NCBI RefSeq assembly: GCF_028435365.1
Contig: NZ_JAGTJJ010000003.1
Location: 310,001 to 374,000, forward strand
Direction: 5' to 3'
Length of the DNA: 64,000 nucleotides
Source of the DNA: Polyangium jinanense
GTDB lineage: Bacteria; Myxococcota; Polyangia; Polyangiales; Polyangiaceae
A program made the position numbers and the translations under genes. How positions within the stretch are numbered: the stretch's first letter is position 1; each line of letters starts with the position of its first letter. Under the pieces are notes generated by a model, which searched no databases, was not told where the DNA came from, and saw nothing but the letters and a program-made list of their open reading frames with translations. Shown in pieces: positions 8,730 to 18,426 of the stretch.

Positions 8730-10262
8730 ATGCTCCACACGATGCTCGTCGTCCTGTACTTCGCCGTCCTCCTCGCTCTCAGCGCCTACGGTCTGCACCG
8801 GCTGCACCTCGTGATCCTGTGCGTGCGGCATCGCCGCCAGATCGAGCGCGCGAAGCAAATGCCTCACGTGGCCGAAGAAGACCTGCCTCGCGTGACGATC
8901 CAGCTCCCGCTGTTCAACGAGTCCACCGTGGCCGCTCGCCTGCTCGATGCGACCGCGCGCATGGACTACCCGGCGGACAAGCTGGAGATCCAGGTCCTCG
9001 ACGACTCCACCGACGAGACGCAAGCGCTCGTCCGCGCGCACGTCGACCGCCTGCGCGAGCGCGGTGTCGACGCCGTCTACCTGCACCGGACGAACCGCGT
9101 CGGCTACAAGGCGGGCGCGCTCGACGAGGGCCTCAAGGTCGCGAAGGGCGACCTCGTCGCCATCTTCGACGCGGACTTCATCCCGCAGCCCTCGTTCGTC
9201 CGCAGCATCGTCGGTCACTTCGCGGACCCGAAGATCGGCATGGTCCAGACGCGCTGGGGCCACCTGAACCGCGAGCACTCGGTGCTCACGAAGGTGCAGG
9301 CGCTCATGCTCGACGGCCACCACCTCGTCGAGAACCGCGCGCGCTACGGCGCCGGCCTGCTCTTCAACTTCTCGGGCACCGGCGGCATGTGGCGCAAGAA
9401 CGCGATCCACGAGGCCGGCGGCTGGCAGCACGACACGCTCACCGAGGACCTCGACCTCTCGTATCGCGCGCAGCTCGCGGGCTGGAAGTTCGTCTACCGC
9501 GAGGACGTGGTCTCGCCGTCGGAGCTGCCGGAGGACGTCTCGGCGCTCCGCGCGCAGCAGTACCGCTGGGCGAAGGGCACCGTGCAGACGGCCCGCAAGC
9601 TCCTCAAGCGCGTGCTCTCCTCGAACATCAGCTTCGCGCAGCGTCTCGAGGCGCTCTTCCACCTCACGCCGCACTTCGCCTACCCGCTCATGGTGACCCT
9701 GAGCGTGCTGCTCCTGCCCGCGCTCGTGCTCCTGCCGGCCACGGACACGCTCACGATGCTCATCGTCGACCTGCCGCTCTGCGTGGCGACGACGGGCTCG
9801 CTCGCGGCGTTCTACATGTTCGCCGAGGCGGCCCAGGGCCGGAGCCGCGCGAACGTGCTCACGCGGCTGCCGATGCTCATCGCACTCGGCACGGGCCTCG
9901 CGCCGCACCTCTCGAAGGCGGTCTTCGAGGGCATGCGCCACATGGCCGGTGAGTTCGTCCGGACCCCGAAGCACGGCACGAACAAGGGCCGCTACCGCGC
10001 CCGCGCCGACCTGCCGCTCCTCGAGACGGGCCTCTGCCTGCTCTCGTTCGGCTCGACGGTCGCCTCGCTCCAGACGGGCCACTACTTCGCCACGCCGTTC
10101 GCCGCGCTCTTCACGATTGGCTACGGCTACGTGGCGATGCTCGTGGCGCACGAGCAGTCGACGCGCCGTCGCGAGTCCGCGCCCATGCTCCTCGCCACGC
10201 CGAGCGAGCGCCCCAGCGAGCCCACGGCTGCCGAGCAGCCTGTCGGCAAGCTCGCCGCCTGA
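8730..10262 (+). CDS. Family 2 processive glycosyltransferase (cellulose synthase/CslA-like)
   Basis: Membrane glycosyltransferase of 510 residues. An N-terminal transmembrane helix (about 5-32) precedes the GT-A domain with the full processive signature: DDST (D91/D92), DAD (147-149), TED (238-240) and QQYRW (276-280). Three to four hydrophobic segments follow (about 315-480). The closest resemblance by eye is to glucomannan/CslA-type beta-glycan synthases. The start is ATG 8730, with GGGAGG nine bases upstream. No BcsB/C/Z-type partners adjoin it, so the polysaccharide product and export route are unknown. Confidence 0.85.
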   Translation: MLHTMLVVLYFAVLLALSAYGLHRLHLVILCVRHRRQIERAKQMPHVAEEDLPRVTIQLPLFNESTVAARLLDATARMDYPADKLEIQVLDDSTDETQALVRAHVDRLRERGVDAVYLHRTNRVGYKAGALDEGLKVAKGDLVAIFDADFIPQPSFVRSIVGHFADPKIGMVQTRWGHLNREHSVLTKVQALMLDGHHLVENRARYGAGLLFNFSGTGGMWRKNAIHEAGGWQHDTLTEDLDLSYRAQLAGWKFVYREDVVSPSELPEDVSALRAQQYRWAKGTVQTARKLLKRVLSSNISFAQRLEALFHLTPHFAYPLMVTLSVLLLPALVLLPATDTLTMLIVDLPLCVATTGSLAAFYMFAEAAQGRSRANVLTRLPMLIALGTGLAPHLSKAVFEGMRHMAGEFVRTPKHGTNKGRYRARADLPLLETGLCLLSFGSTVASLQTGHYFATPFAALFTIGYGYVAMLVAHEQSTRRRESAPMLLATPSERPSEPTAAEQPVGKLAA

Positions 10263-10382
10263 TCGCCCCTCCCTCCCTCACGCGCCGCCGCGGCGCCCCT
10301 CCTCGCCTTTCCGCATCACTCCCCCCTGGATATTCCTGGCCCGGGCTCTTATCCTCGGCGTCGTAAGGGCGGGACTTCGTCT

Positions 10383-10709
10383 ATGACCAAGGCCGAAATC
10401 GTACAAGCCGTCTACGGTCGGCTCGGGGGGTTCTCGAAGAAGGAGTCGGCGGACCTCGTGGATCTCGTCTTCGAGACGATGAAAGAGACCCTCGGCCGCG
10501 GAGAGAAGATCAAGATCTCGGGCTTCGGCAATTTCGTTCTGCGCGACAAACGCCAGCGTCAAGGCCGGAATCCGCAGACGGGCGATCCGATCGTGATCAC
10601 CGAGCGCCGCGTCCTCTCCTTCAAGGCGAGCCAGATCCTCAAGCACGCGCTGAACCCGCGCGTCGCTGGGACGAGCGGCGCCGCGGCTTCCGCCGTCGCG
10701 GAGGAGTGA
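10383..10709 (+). CDS. ihfA: Integration host factor alpha-type DNA-bending protein
   Basis: HU/IHF family nucleoid protein, 108 residues. The N-terminal helices (MTKAEIVQAVYGRLGGFSKK) and the DNA-binding arm GRNPQTGDPIVI with the intercalating Pro are diagnostic, and GEKIKISGFGNFVLRDK is the family core. A short Ala-rich tail follows. Its stop overlaps the GTG of the merR gene, so the two are translationally coupled, an arrangement seen widely downstream of pheST; here pheST is absent. Confidence 0.93.
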   Translation: MTKAEIVQAVYGRLGGFSKKESADLVDLVFETMKETLGRGEKIKISGFGNFVLRDKRQRQGRNPQTGDPIVITERRVLSFKASQILKHALNPRVAGTSGAAASAVAEE

Positions 10710-11104
10710 GCGGCTTGTCCGGGCGCCGAGAGCTTCCTGCGAAGCTCTACTATCGCATCGGAGAGGTCGCCGGGATCGTCGGCGTCGAGCCGCACGTGCT
10801 CCGTTACTGGGAGAGCGAGTTCCGCTCCATCCGGCCGCAGAAGTCCGCCAAAGGGCAGCGTGTCTACTCGCGTCGCGACGTGGAGACGCTGCTCAAGGTG
10901 AAGGACCTGCTCTACGCGCACCGCTTCACGATCGCAGGCGCGCGCCGCAAGCTGCGCGAAGGCGGCATCGAGCCGCCGGGCGAGGATGATCCGAGCGTGG
11001 AGCAATCACGAAGGATGCGCGAGGCGTTGCTCGACATCCGGACCGAGCTCGTCGCGATGATGCGTGAGCTCGACGAGCCCAAGGCACCGGGCAAGAAGAG
11101 CTAG
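10706..11104 (+). CDS. MerR-family transcriptional regulator
   Basis: 132 residues. The N-terminal winged-helix signature YYRIGEVAGIVGVEPHVLRYWE is followed by the wing (KGQRVYSRRDVETLLKVKDLL) and a short helical C-terminus without an obvious ligand-binding domain or metal-binding cysteines. This is the MerR type that accompanies ihfA in many proteobacteria. The start is the GTG at 10706 overlapping the ihfA stop. Its target is not apparent. Confidence 0.88.
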   Translation: MSGLSGRRELPAKLYYRIGEVAGIVGVEPHVLRYWESEFRSIRPQKSAKGQRVYSRRDVETLLKVKDLLYAHRFTIAGARRKLREGGIEPPGEDDPSVEQSRRMREALLDIRTELVAMMRELDEPKAPGKKS

Positions 11105-11115
11105 AGCGGCGCGCG

Positions 11116-11772
11116 ATGAGCGAGCGGCGCGAGGAGGCGCTCTCCGGCGGGGCGATCGTGCGCTTCGGCGTGCCCGCGGGCGCGACGGAGGAGCGCGCCA
11201 AAGCGCTGCCGCGGATCGAGGTGTCGAGCCTGAAGGGCGCGCGCGTGGGCCTCGGGCGTGGCTTCGTGGACGAGGCGGGCCTGCGGCTGCGCGTTGCGTG
11301 TGTGGAGGCGCCGTCGGACCGCTTCGCGCCGGGCGTGGAGGAGATCGTGCTCGGCATGGCGACGTCGATCGCGCGGGGCGCGGTGTCCGACGGCCTCACG
11401 CTCGAGCGCTGGGATGCCGAGGGCATCACGCGGCACGAGGGCCGCTTCGAGCAAGCGCTCAATGGGCAGGGCATGCGCGGCGAAAAGCCCGTCGTGCTTC
11501 GCGGCCGGCACGTGCTCGGCTTCGAGGGCGCCGCGAGCGAGGCGGTGCTGTGCACGTTCGTCTGCGAAGAGCCACGCGCGAGCGAGCGCTGCGCCGACCT
11601 CGTGACGAGCGCCGAGCTCGCGTCGCTCGTGCCGCCGCCGCCGCCGAGCCTTCTGGTGCGTACGATCTTGATGGCAGCCGAGCGGCCGCGAGATGCGGCC
11701 TTGCTCGGCCTGGGGATCGGCGTGCTCTTCGTCGCGGTGCTGCTCGCGCGAAGGCCGCGACCTTCGCCTTGA
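11116..11772 (+). CDS. Uncharacterised protein with one C-terminal membrane anchor
   Basis: 218 residues. A soluble N-terminal region of about 175 residues without recognisable motifs is followed by a Pro-rich hinge (PPPPPS) and one transmembrane helix (about 192-211) ending in ARRPRPSP. This topology suggests a tail-anchored or C-terminally anchored cytoplasmic protein. ATG at 11116, 11 bases after the merR stop, so probably in the same transcript. Its TGA (11770-11772) directly abuts the ssb stop on the other strand. Function unknown. Confidence 0.65.
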   Translation: MSERREEALSGGAIVRFGVPAGATEERAKALPRIEVSSLKGARVGLGRGFVDEAGLRLRVACVEAPSDRFAPGVEEIVLGMATSIARGAVSDGLTLERWDAEGITRHEGRFEQALNGQGMRGEKPVVLRGRHVLGFEGAASEAVLCTFVCEEPRASERCADLVTSAELASLVPPPPPSLLVRTILMAAERPRDAALLGLGIGVLFVAVLLARRPRPSP

Positions 11773-12405
11773 TCAGAACGGGATGTCGTCGCCGCCGTCG
11801 TAGCCGAAATCATCCGGCGGAGGCCCGGGATCCGGCGCGGGACGACCGCCGCCGCCACCGCCGCCGCCACCGCGACCACCGCCGCCACCACCACCACCGC
11901 CGCCGCTGCGACCGCCGCCGTAGCCGCCACCGCCACCGCCGCGGCCGCCGCCGCCACCACCACCACCGCCGCTGAAGTCGCCGTAATCGCCGCCGCCGCC
12001 GCCGCCGCCGCGTGCGGGCGGACCGGAGAAGTCGGCGGGCGGGCCCATGTCGTCGCCGGCGGGCGCGCCGCGACCGCGGCCGGCAAGGATCACGTTGTTC
12101 GCGATGACCTCGGTCTTGTAGCGCTTGTTGCCGTCGCGATCGTCGTAGCTCGACGTGCGCAGCGAGCCCTCGACGAAGAGCGACGAACCCTTGCCGAGGA
12201 TCTTCGCCAGCGCCTCGCCGCGCTTGCCCCACACGACGACGTTGTGCCAGTCGGTGCGCTCGCGGCGGACCTTGTCTTTGTCGAGGTAACTCTCGGTCGT
12301 GGCGAGGCGGAGGTTGAGCACGGCCTGGCCACCCTGGGTGAACCGAAGCTCGGGATCCGCGCCCAGATTTCCGAGCAACATGACGCGATTGAAGCCTTCC
12401 GCCAT
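11773..12405 (-). CDS. ssb: Single-stranded DNA-binding protein
   Basis: Binds ssDNA during replication, repair and recombination. OB-fold at residues 1-110 ([37 protein letters not shown]). The long linker is almost pure Gly with Arg, Tyr and Asp, and the acidic tip DDIPF binds partner proteins. 210 residues. ATG at 12405 with AGGAAGG just upstream on the minus strand. The glycine tract is written in near-repetitive GGC/GGT codons, so indels are likely to accumulate here. Confidence 0.95.
   Translation of the reverse strand: MAEGFNRVMLLGNLGADPELRFTQGGQAVLNLRLATTESYLDKDKVRRERTDWHNVVVWGKRGEALAKILGKGSSLFVEGSLRTSSYDDRDGNKRYKTEVIANNVILAGRGRGAPAGDDMGPPADFSGPPARGGGGGGGDYGDFSGGGGGGGGGRGGGGGGYGGGRSGGGGGGGGGGRGGGGGGGGGRPAPDPGPPPDDFGYDGGDDIPF
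11838..12020. repeat. Low-complexity Gly-codon tract inside ssb
   Basis: Nearly unbroken (CCG/CCA)n on the plus strand, reading as GGC/GGT codons on the minus strand, encoding the glycine-rich linker of SSB. It is a simple-sequence expansion interrupted by short Tyr-Gly and Arg codons. Confidence 0.8.
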
Positions 12406-12520
12406 CGTTCCTTCCTCTCGTCCTCTCGTCTGGATGTCCCCCGTTCGTGACGATGCGTCAAGGGCGAGGGTTTTTCGTCGCGCTCGTTCGCCTGCTCGGG
12501 GAACTGCGTTCGTCTCGATA

Positions 12521-13909
12521 CTAGTGCGCGCCTGCCGCAGCTTTCGCGATCACCTCGGCGAGCAGGAGCTTCGCCACGTTCAGATAAATCAAGATCCCGA
12601 GCACGTCGATCAAGGTTGCGATGAACGGCGTCGAGCTCGTCGCCGGGTCGAGACCGAGCTTGCGCAGAAGGAGCGGCAACATCGAGCCCACCGTGCAGCC
12701 CATGATCACGATGCCCATCAGCGTGATGCCGACGGTGAACATCAGCGCGTAGCCGTCGCCCCAGAGGTGGATGCGCGTCATGCCGATGATCGCGAGCATG
12801 AGCCCGAGCACCACGCCCTGCCCGATCTCGCGCACGATGACGCGCTTCCAGTCCGTCGGCTTCACGTCGCCCACGGCGAGGCCGCGGATGATCAGCGACG
12901 ACGACTGCGAGCCGGTGTTACCGCCCGTCGAGATGAGCATCGGCACGTAGTAGGCGAGCTTCGAGACCGCCTCGATGATCTCGTCGTAGTGCCTGAGCAC
13001 CGTGCCCGTGATGAACTCGCTCACGAGCAGCGCCGCGAGCCATGGCGCGCGCTTCTGGATGAACGTCCAGAATCCCGTCTGGAAGTAGCCCTCCTCCATC
13101 GGCTCGACGGCCGCGAGGCGCTGCAGGTCTTCGGTCTGCTCCTGCGTGAGCACGTCCATCACGTCGTCGACCGTGATCACGCCGAGCAGCTTTCGATCGG
13201 GGCCGACCACGGGCATCGCGGCGAAGTCGTACTTCGCCATCTTCCGCGCGACCTCCTCCTGATCGGTCTCGGGGCTCAACGCGAAGATGTTCTCCGTCAT
13301 CACGTCCGTGATCCGGTCCGTGGGCGCGGCGAGCAGCAGATCACGGAGCGACAGGATGCCGAGCAGGCGCTCGTCGTCCGTTAGTACGTAGACGTAATAA
13401 ATCGTCTCGGCGTCCTGGGAGGACTTCCGGATGCGCTCGATCGCCTCGGCGACGGTGATCGTGGGCGGCACCGAGACGTAGTCGGTGGTCATCAGGCCGC
13501 CGGCGCTGTCCTCGGGCCATTTCGCGAGCTCCTCGACCTCGGCGGCGGCCTCGGGATCGACCTTCTCGAGCGACTCGAGCAGGTTGTCGCCGACCTCCTC
13601 GGGCAGGGCCTCGATGAGGTCGGTCCGCTCGTCGGCGGCCATCTCGGAGACGATGGGCGCGGCGTTCTCGACGCCGAGCTCCTCGACGAGCGCCTCCTGC
13701 TGATCCTCGTCGAGGCGTTCGAAGATCGGCGCGGCCTCCTCGGGCTTCAGCGTCTTGAGGATGAGGGCCGCTTCGTGCTCTTCGAGCATGCCGAGCAGGT
13801 CGGCGAGGTCCTCGTCGTGGATCTCCTCGAGCAAGGCGCCGATCTGCGCGGGATCCTCGGCGAGGAGCTCTCGCACCTCGGGCAGCATCGCGACGGCGAC
13901 TCGCATCAT
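12521..13909 (-). CDS. mgtE: Magnesium transporter MgtE
   Basis: Mg2+ channel/transporter of the inner membrane with cytoplasmic Mg sensing. The order is MgtE N superhelical domain (about 8-125), two CBS domains (about 130-255, including [13 protein letters not shown] and [14 protein letters not shown]) and five transmembrane helices (about 285-460) with the pore signature [19 protein letters not shown]. About 462 residues from the ATG pair at 13904-13909. The frame stays open further upstream but that part is Pro/Arg-rich and lacks family similarity. Confidence 0.93.
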   Translation of the reverse strand: MMRVAVAMLPEVRELLAEDPAQIGALLEEIHDEDLADLLGMLEEHEAALILKTLKPEEAAPIFERLDEDQQEALVEELGVENAAPIVSEMAADERTDLIEALPEEVGDNLLESLEKVDPEAAAEVEELAKWPEDSAGGLMTTDYVSVPPTITVAEAIERIRKSSQDAETIYYVYVLTDDERLLGILSLRDLLLAAPTDRITDVMTENIFALSPETDQEEVARKMAKYDFAAMPVVGPDRKLLGVITVDDVMDVLTQEQTEDLQRLAAVEPMEEGYFQTGFWTFIQKRAPWLAALLVSEFITGTVLRHYDEIIEAVSKLAYYVPMLISTGGNTGSQSSSLIIRGLAVGDVKPTDWKRVIVREIGQGVVLGLMLAIIGMTRIHLWGDGYALMFTVGITLMGIVIMGCTVGSMLPLLLRKLGLDPATSSTPFIATLIDVLGILIYLNVAKLLLAEVIAKAAAGAH

Positions 13910-14304
13910 CGGGCGCCAATCAGCCAGAGGAGCCGCTCGCCCGCAAGCAGGATCGCGGGGCGCGGCGAGGCCTGCGGGCATGGCCCTCCCGGCCTTCCGC
14001 CCCCGGTCCCGGACCGGCTCGCTCGTTGTCCATGGTGCCAACTCAGTTGGCCGATGACAGAGCAAGATCTCCGCGCGAGTCAGGATCCGATGCCGGCACG
14101 CCTGTTGCTGTCACCCCTCCTCGGATCCCGGGGTTTCCTGCAAATAGGCCGTTCCCGAGCCGGATCTCGAATTGACAGCCTTCCCGGGACATCCCTAGCA
14201 TCGAGGCCATCGATCACGGACGGGCCCGGCAGCATGGGTCCCGTTCGTCGCGGCAACTCCGTTTCTGGGACGAGCCCAGCGTAAGGTCGGCTAAGGAGCT
14301 CAGC
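13910..14304. other. Divergent intergenic region between mgtE and the VWA-lipoprotein gene
   Basis: 395 bases without a supported gene. The right half carries a good sigma-70-type promoter for the plus-strand gene (annotated separately) and an AAGGAG ribosome-binding site. I could not recognise a magnesium riboswitch or a convincing promoter for mgtE by eye. Confidence 0.6.
14172..14201 (+). promoter_or_regulatory. Sigma-70-type promoter of the VWA lipoprotein gene
   Basis: A perfect -35 TTGACA (14172-14177), an 18-nt spacer and -10 TAGCAT (14196-14201). Predicted transcription start is near 14208, about 95 bases before the ATG at 14305, which has AAGGAG at 14293-14298. Confidence 0.6.
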
Positions 14305-16698
14305 ATGAAAGGCTTACAGCGTCAGAAAAGCTTCCTGGGGAAGCGCGCGGCCCGAGCGGCCCTCTCGATGGTCGTAGCGACCACGGCGGCTGGCGCCGCT
14401 GGCTGCCTCGATCGGCCCGTCGAGACGGTCGAGCCCCGCATCACGGCGACGATCGTCGAGCGGCTCACCCAGAGCTCGGTCGACAAGATCGACATCCTTC
14501 TCGCCATCGACAACTCGCGCTCGATGGCCGACAAGCAGAACATCCTCGCGCTCGCGGTGCCCGACCTCGTGACGGGCCTCGTGAACCCGCGCTGCATCGA
14601 CGACAACGGCGTGCCCGTGTCCGCGATGATGCAGCCGAGCTACCCGACCGACGACTGCCCGGCCGGCACCAAGCGCGAATTCGAACCGATCGTCGACATC
14701 CACATCGGCGTCATCAGCTCCTCGATCGGCGGCCACGGCGCGGACTCGTGCCCGAACTCCGACGCGAACAGCAAGGAGTGCTCGCCGGCGCCGAACACGA
14801 CGAACAACGACAAGGGTCACCTGCTCTCGCGCCTCGACCAGTGCGGCGGCGCCTCGGTCGACACCTATCCGTACGGCACGGGCAGCACGGACAAGGGCTT
14901 CCTCGCCTGGGATCCGAAGAAGAAGCTCTCGCCGAACGGCGAGCTCGACATCCCGAGCCTGCAGCAGGACCTGCGCGACATGGTCATCGGGACGGGCCAG
15001 ATCGGCTGCGGTTACGAGTCCCAGCTCGAGAGCATCTACCGCTTCCTCGCGGACCCCGAGCCCTACGAGACGATCTCCGTCGTCAACAACCGCGCCACGC
15101 CCGACGGCACGGACACCGTCCTCCTGCAGCAGCGCGCCGAGTTCATGCGGCCCGACTCGCTGCTCGCGATCGTCATGCTCACCGACGAGAACGACTGCTC
15201 CATCAAGGAGTACGGCCAGTTCTACTACGTCGGCCAGCTCCGCATCGGCAACACGAACGTCCGCATGCCGCGCGCGCGTCAGGAGTGCGCGGCGGATCCG
15301 AACGATCCGTGCTGCAAGTCGTGCGGTCAGGACAAGGGGAGCTGCCCCGACGATCCGACCTGCACGAACCCGCAGGGCGGCCCGGCGCTGCTCGGCGTCG
15401 AAGAGGACGACATCAACATGCGCTGCTGGGATCAGAAGCGCCGCTTCGGCATCGACTTCCTCTACCCGACGGACCGCTACGTTCAGGCGTTCTCGGCCTC
15501 CGAGATCGCGAACCGCGCGGGTGACCTCGTCCCGAACCCGATCTTCTCGGACCTGAACCCGCAGGACAACATCACGAACATCCGCGACTCCGGCCTCGTG
15601 TTCTTCGCCGGCATCATCGGCGTGCCCTGGCAGGACATCGCCCGCGACAAGACCGACCTGTCGAAGGGCTTCAAGAACGCGAACGAGATGAACGCGCCGA
15701 TCGGCGCGGGCGGCGAGTCGACCTGGGACGTCATCCTCGGCAGCGAGAAGACGGGCGGCAAGCCGCTCGATCCGCTCATGATCGAGTCGATGGACAAGCG
15801 CACGGGCACGAACCCGATCACGGGCGATGTGCTCGTCGACGCCTCCACGCCGAACGCGAACCCGCTGAACGGCCACGAGTGGACGATCACCGCGAAGGAC
15901 GACCTCCAGTTCGCGTGCATCTTCCCGCTGCTCCCCACGGATCAGCGCGACTGCACGAACACGAACCTCACGGCCTGCGACTGCTTCGAGGCGACCAACG
16001 ACAACCCGCTCTGCCAGCAGGACCCGAACAACAACAACGCGCCGACGCTCCAGGTCCGCGCGAAGGCGTACCCCGGCATCCGCCCCCTCGAGGTCATGCG
16101 TGACCTCGGCGATCAGGGCATCGTCGCCTCCGTGTGCCCCTCCACGATCGACCCGGCCGACATCGAGAAGCCGGACTACGGGTATCGCCCGGCCATCGGC
16201 TCGATCATCGACCGCCTGAAGAGCGCCCTCAAGGGCCAGTGCCTGCCCCGTACGCTCACGCCCGACGAGAACACGGGCGACGTGCCGTGCCTCATCCTCG
16301 AGGCGCGCAACATGCAGGGCGGTGCTTGCGTCTGCGACGAGAACGCGGCGCGCGCCCCGATCCCGAGCGAGGGCCCGAAGGCGAAGGCCGTCGAGCTCGC
16401 GAAGGAGGATCCGGCGTACGACAAGGCCAAGTGGGACTGCTTCTGCGAGATCACGCAGACGACGGGCGACGCGCGCACGGCCTGCCAGGACGACGCGAGC
16501 GAGCAGCCGGAGCTCAACGGCCAGCCGGTCAACGGCTGGTGCTACGTGGACGGGACGACCACGCCCCCGACGGGCAACGTCGAGATCGTCAAAGACTGCC
16601 CGGCGAACGAGCAGCGCATCATCCGCTTCGTCGGCGCGGGTGAGGCGCAGGGCGGCGCGACGCTGTTCATCACCTGCACGGGTGACACCGGCGACTGA
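14305..16698 (+). CDS. Large lipoprotein with a von Willebrand A-like domain
   Basis: 797-residue exported lipoprotein. The signal peptide ends in a lipobox AAGC with the lipidated Cys at 34. The mature part opens with a VWA-like strand and MIDAS-type motif ([12 protein letters not shown]-x-S-x-S), then GVISSS and [12 protein letters not shown] strands. Many Cys pairs (CCKSCGQ, CTNPQGG) suggest disulfides. Such VWA-like lipoproteins are common in Polyangiales but I cannot assign a ligand. The start at 14305 is supported by AAGGAG six bases upstream and by the signal peptide. A strong terminator follows at 16734-16766. Confidence 0.8.
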   Translation: MKGLQRQKSFLGKRAARAALSMVVATTAAGAAGCLDRPVETVEPRITATIVERLTQSSVDKIDILLAIDNSRSMADKQNILALAVPDLVTGLVNPRCIDDNGVPVSAMMQPSYPTDDCPAGTKREFEPIVDIHIGVISSSIGGHGADSCPNSDANSKECSPAPNTTNNDKGHLLSRLDQCGGASVDTYPYGTGSTDKGFLAWDPKKKLSPNGELDIPSLQQDLRDMVIGTGQIGCGYESQLESIYRFLADPEPYETISVVNNRATPDGTDTVLLQQRAEFMRPDSLLAIVMLTDENDCSIKEYGQFYYVGQLRIGNTNVRMPRARQECAADPNDPCCKSCGQDKGSCPDDPTCTNPQGGPALLGVEEDDINMRCWDQKRRFGIDFLYPTDRYVQAFSASEIANRAGDLVPNPIFSDLNPQDNITNIRDSGLVFFAGIIGVPWQDIARDKTDLSKGFKNANEMNAPIGAGGESTWDVILGSEKTGGKPLDPLMIESMDKRTGTNPITGDVLVDASTPNANPLNGHEWTITAKDDLQFACIFPLLPTDQRDCTNTNLTACDCFEATNDNPLCQQDPNNNNAPTLQVRAKAYPGIRPLEVMRDLGDQGIVASVCPSTIDPADIEKPDYGYRPAIGSIIDRLKSALKGQCLPRTLTPDENTGDVPCLILEARNMQGGACVCDENAARAPIPSEGPKAKAVELAKEDPAYDKAKWDCFCEITQTTGDARTACQDDASEQPELNGQPVNGWCYVDGTTTPPTGNVEIVKDCPANEQRIIRFVGAGEAQGGATLFITCTGDTGD

Positions 16699-16733
16699 GC
16701 CTGGCCGTACCTGACGACATAACGCACGAACGT

Positions 16734-16766
16734 GACGAGGCCCGGCATCGGGCCTCGTCGCGTTTT
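16734..16766 (+). terminator. Rho-independent terminator
   Basis: Perfect 11-bp stem GACGAGGCCCG (16734-16744), loop GCAT, then CGGGCCTCGTC (16749-16759); the stem can extend through a G-U pair and four more pairs. TTTT at 16763-16766 follows. It sits between the VWA lipoprotein and the response regulator gene and ends right at the regulator's earliest possible GTG (16767). Confidence 0.8.
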
Positions 16767-16787
16767 GTGGTAAGACCGCGCCCCGAG

Positions 16788-17483
16788 GTGACGTCGAAAA
16801 AGAAGATCCTGATCATCGAGGACGAGCCCCACATCGTCCTCGGCTTGACCGACGCGCTCGAGTTCGAGGGGTTCTCCGTCGTCTCGGCGGGCACGGGCAA
16901 CGCCGGCGTGCAGCTCGCGCGACAGGAGAAGCCCCAGGCGATCCTGCTCGACCTCATGCTCCCCGACACGAACGGGTTCAAGGTCTGCGAGGAGCTGCGC
17001 CGCTGGGATGCGTTCATCCCGATCATCATCCTCACGGCACGTGGCCAGGAGCTCGACAAGATCCGCGGCCTCGACGCGGGCGCTGACGACTACGTCACGA
17101 AGCCCTTCAGCGTGGGCGAGCTCATCGCCCGCATGCGCGCGATCTTCCGGCGCACCACGCGTGGGCCGGGGGATCCGACGCCCGAGGTCTTCACGATCGG
17201 GCAGGCCAAGATCAACATGACGACCCACACGGTCGCGCGCGGCTCGAAGTCGAGCCCGCTCTCGTTCTACGAGGTCGAGCTCCTGCGCCTGCTTTACGAG
17301 CGCGTGGGCCAGCCCGTCTCGCGCGAGGAGATCCTCCAGAAGGTCTGGGGCGTCGAGGGTTCACCCACGAACCGCACCGTCGACAACTTCATCGTCAAGC
17401 TGCGCAAGAAGGTCGAGAAGTCCCCGGACAAACCGCAGCACATCCTGACGGTGTACGGGCACGGCTACAAGCTGGCGCCCTGA
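16788..17483 (+). CDS. OmpR/PhoB-family response regulator
   Basis: Two-component transcription factor. Receiver domain with acidic pocket E11/D12 ([10 protein letters not shown]), phospho-Asp D55 (ILLDLMLPD), conserved Thr (IILTARG) and Lys (DDYVTKPF). The C-terminal winged helix shows [40 protein letters not shown] and the closing wing [12 protein letters not shown]. About 231 residues from GTG 16788; an in-frame GTG at 16767 adds seven residues but lies immediately after the terminator T-run, so 16788 is preferred. No sensor kinase adjoins it, so it is an orphan. Confidence 0.9.
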   Translation: MTSKKKILIIEDEPHIVLGLTDALEFEGFSVVSAGTGNAGVQLARQEKPQAILLDLMLPDTNGFKVCEELRRWDAFIPIIILTARGQELDKIRGLDAGADDYVTKPFSVGELIARMRAIFRRTTRGPGDPTPEVFTIGQAKINMTTHTVARGSKSSPLSFYEVELLRLLYERVGQPVSREEILQKVWGVEGSPTNRTVDNFIVKLRKKVEKSPDKPQHILTVYGHGYKLAP

Positions 17484-17485
17484 GA

Positions 17486-18289
17486 TCAGCGCAGCGGGAG
17501 TGCGTTACGCACGTCCACGGGGACGCTGACGATGTCTTCGCGGAGCCGCGCGGCGTCGAGCCCGCCGAGGCTCGTGCCTTCGCGGAGCTGACGCGCTTCG
17601 AGGTAGAGGCCGGGGCGACCGCGGAAGGCGCTGTCGCCGACGAAGCCGATCTCGTCGCCCGCTTCGAGCGGCGCGCCCACGACCGCGCGTTCGCTCGGCC
17701 GATCGAGGTTTCCATGCACGAGGAGCACCTGCCGCAGCCGGCCTCCGTCGCGCACGAGGTGCGCCATGACGACCGTCTCGCCGAGCATCTCGCCGACGAA
17801 CGCGACCTCGGCCGGCCCCTCTTGCCCTTCGAGCGAGAGCGCCACGACCGCATCGCCGCTCGACGCCTCGAGCAGCACGGCGCCGGGCCCGGTCGCGACG
17901 TCGCCCGCTTCGACCGACAGATCGAAGGGCCGATCGAGCCCCGCGAGCACCGACGGCGCTGCCTCGGCCGTCAGCGGGAAGCGGTACGCCCTCACCTCGG
18001 CGGGCCGCTCGGGCCTTCGCGGGACCAGCGTGCTCCGCTCGGCCGTGGTCTCCGGGCCCACCGGTAGCGCTTCGCGTCCGTCCGGCTGCGGCGCCCGACC
18101 TGGCGGGGGCAGGGGAATGCACACGTCGCCCTCGGGCAACGTGCGCGGGCCACACGATGCGGCCACGGCCGGGGCGACCGTAGAGGGCGCTTTCGCGGGC
18201 TCGGGCGCCTTGGGCCTCGGGGTTTTCCCGAGCGCACCGAGGGCCGCGAGCAGGGCGGCGAAGGCGGCGGCCCGGACGAGCGGCTGCAT
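17486..18289 (-). CDS. Exported protein with a degenerate LytM/M23-like domain
   Basis: 267 residues with an N-terminal signal peptide and a Pro/Ala-rich spacer. The C-terminal half follows the M23 peptidase layout: [16 protein letters not shown], then [24 protein letters not shown] and GLYLEAR. The last segment sits where active enzymes have HLHFE, so the zinc-binding His-x-His is lost, and the first His/Asp pair is not visible. It is probably a non-catalytic LytM-type factor such as an amidase activator. ATG at 18289. Convergent with the response regulator, only two bases between stops. M23 kinship is a by-eye inference. Confidence 0.55.
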   Translation of the reverse strand: MQPLVRAAAFAALLAALGALGKTPRPKAPEPAKAPSTVAPAVAASCGPRTLPEGDVCIPLPPPGRAPQPDGREALPVGPETTAERSTLVPRRPERPAEVRAYRFPLTAEAAPSVLAGLDRPFDLSVEAGDVATGPGAVLLEASSGDAVVALSLEGQEGPAEVAFVGEMLGETVVMAHLVRDGGRLRQVLLVHGNLDRPSERAVVGAPLEAGDEIGFVGDSAFRGRPGLYLEARQLREGTSLGGLDAARLREDIVSVPVDVRNALPLR

Positions 18290-18426
18290 CACCCTTCGCT
18301 ATAGCCCAGTCCGAGGCGCCGTTCGAGCCGAGGACGGCCCCTCCGCTGGGGACGGCGCCCTACGAACGTTCAGGGGGCCCCTGCAGCGCGTCCGTAGGCG
18401 GCTCGGCTTGCGAAAGCGCGACGCTG

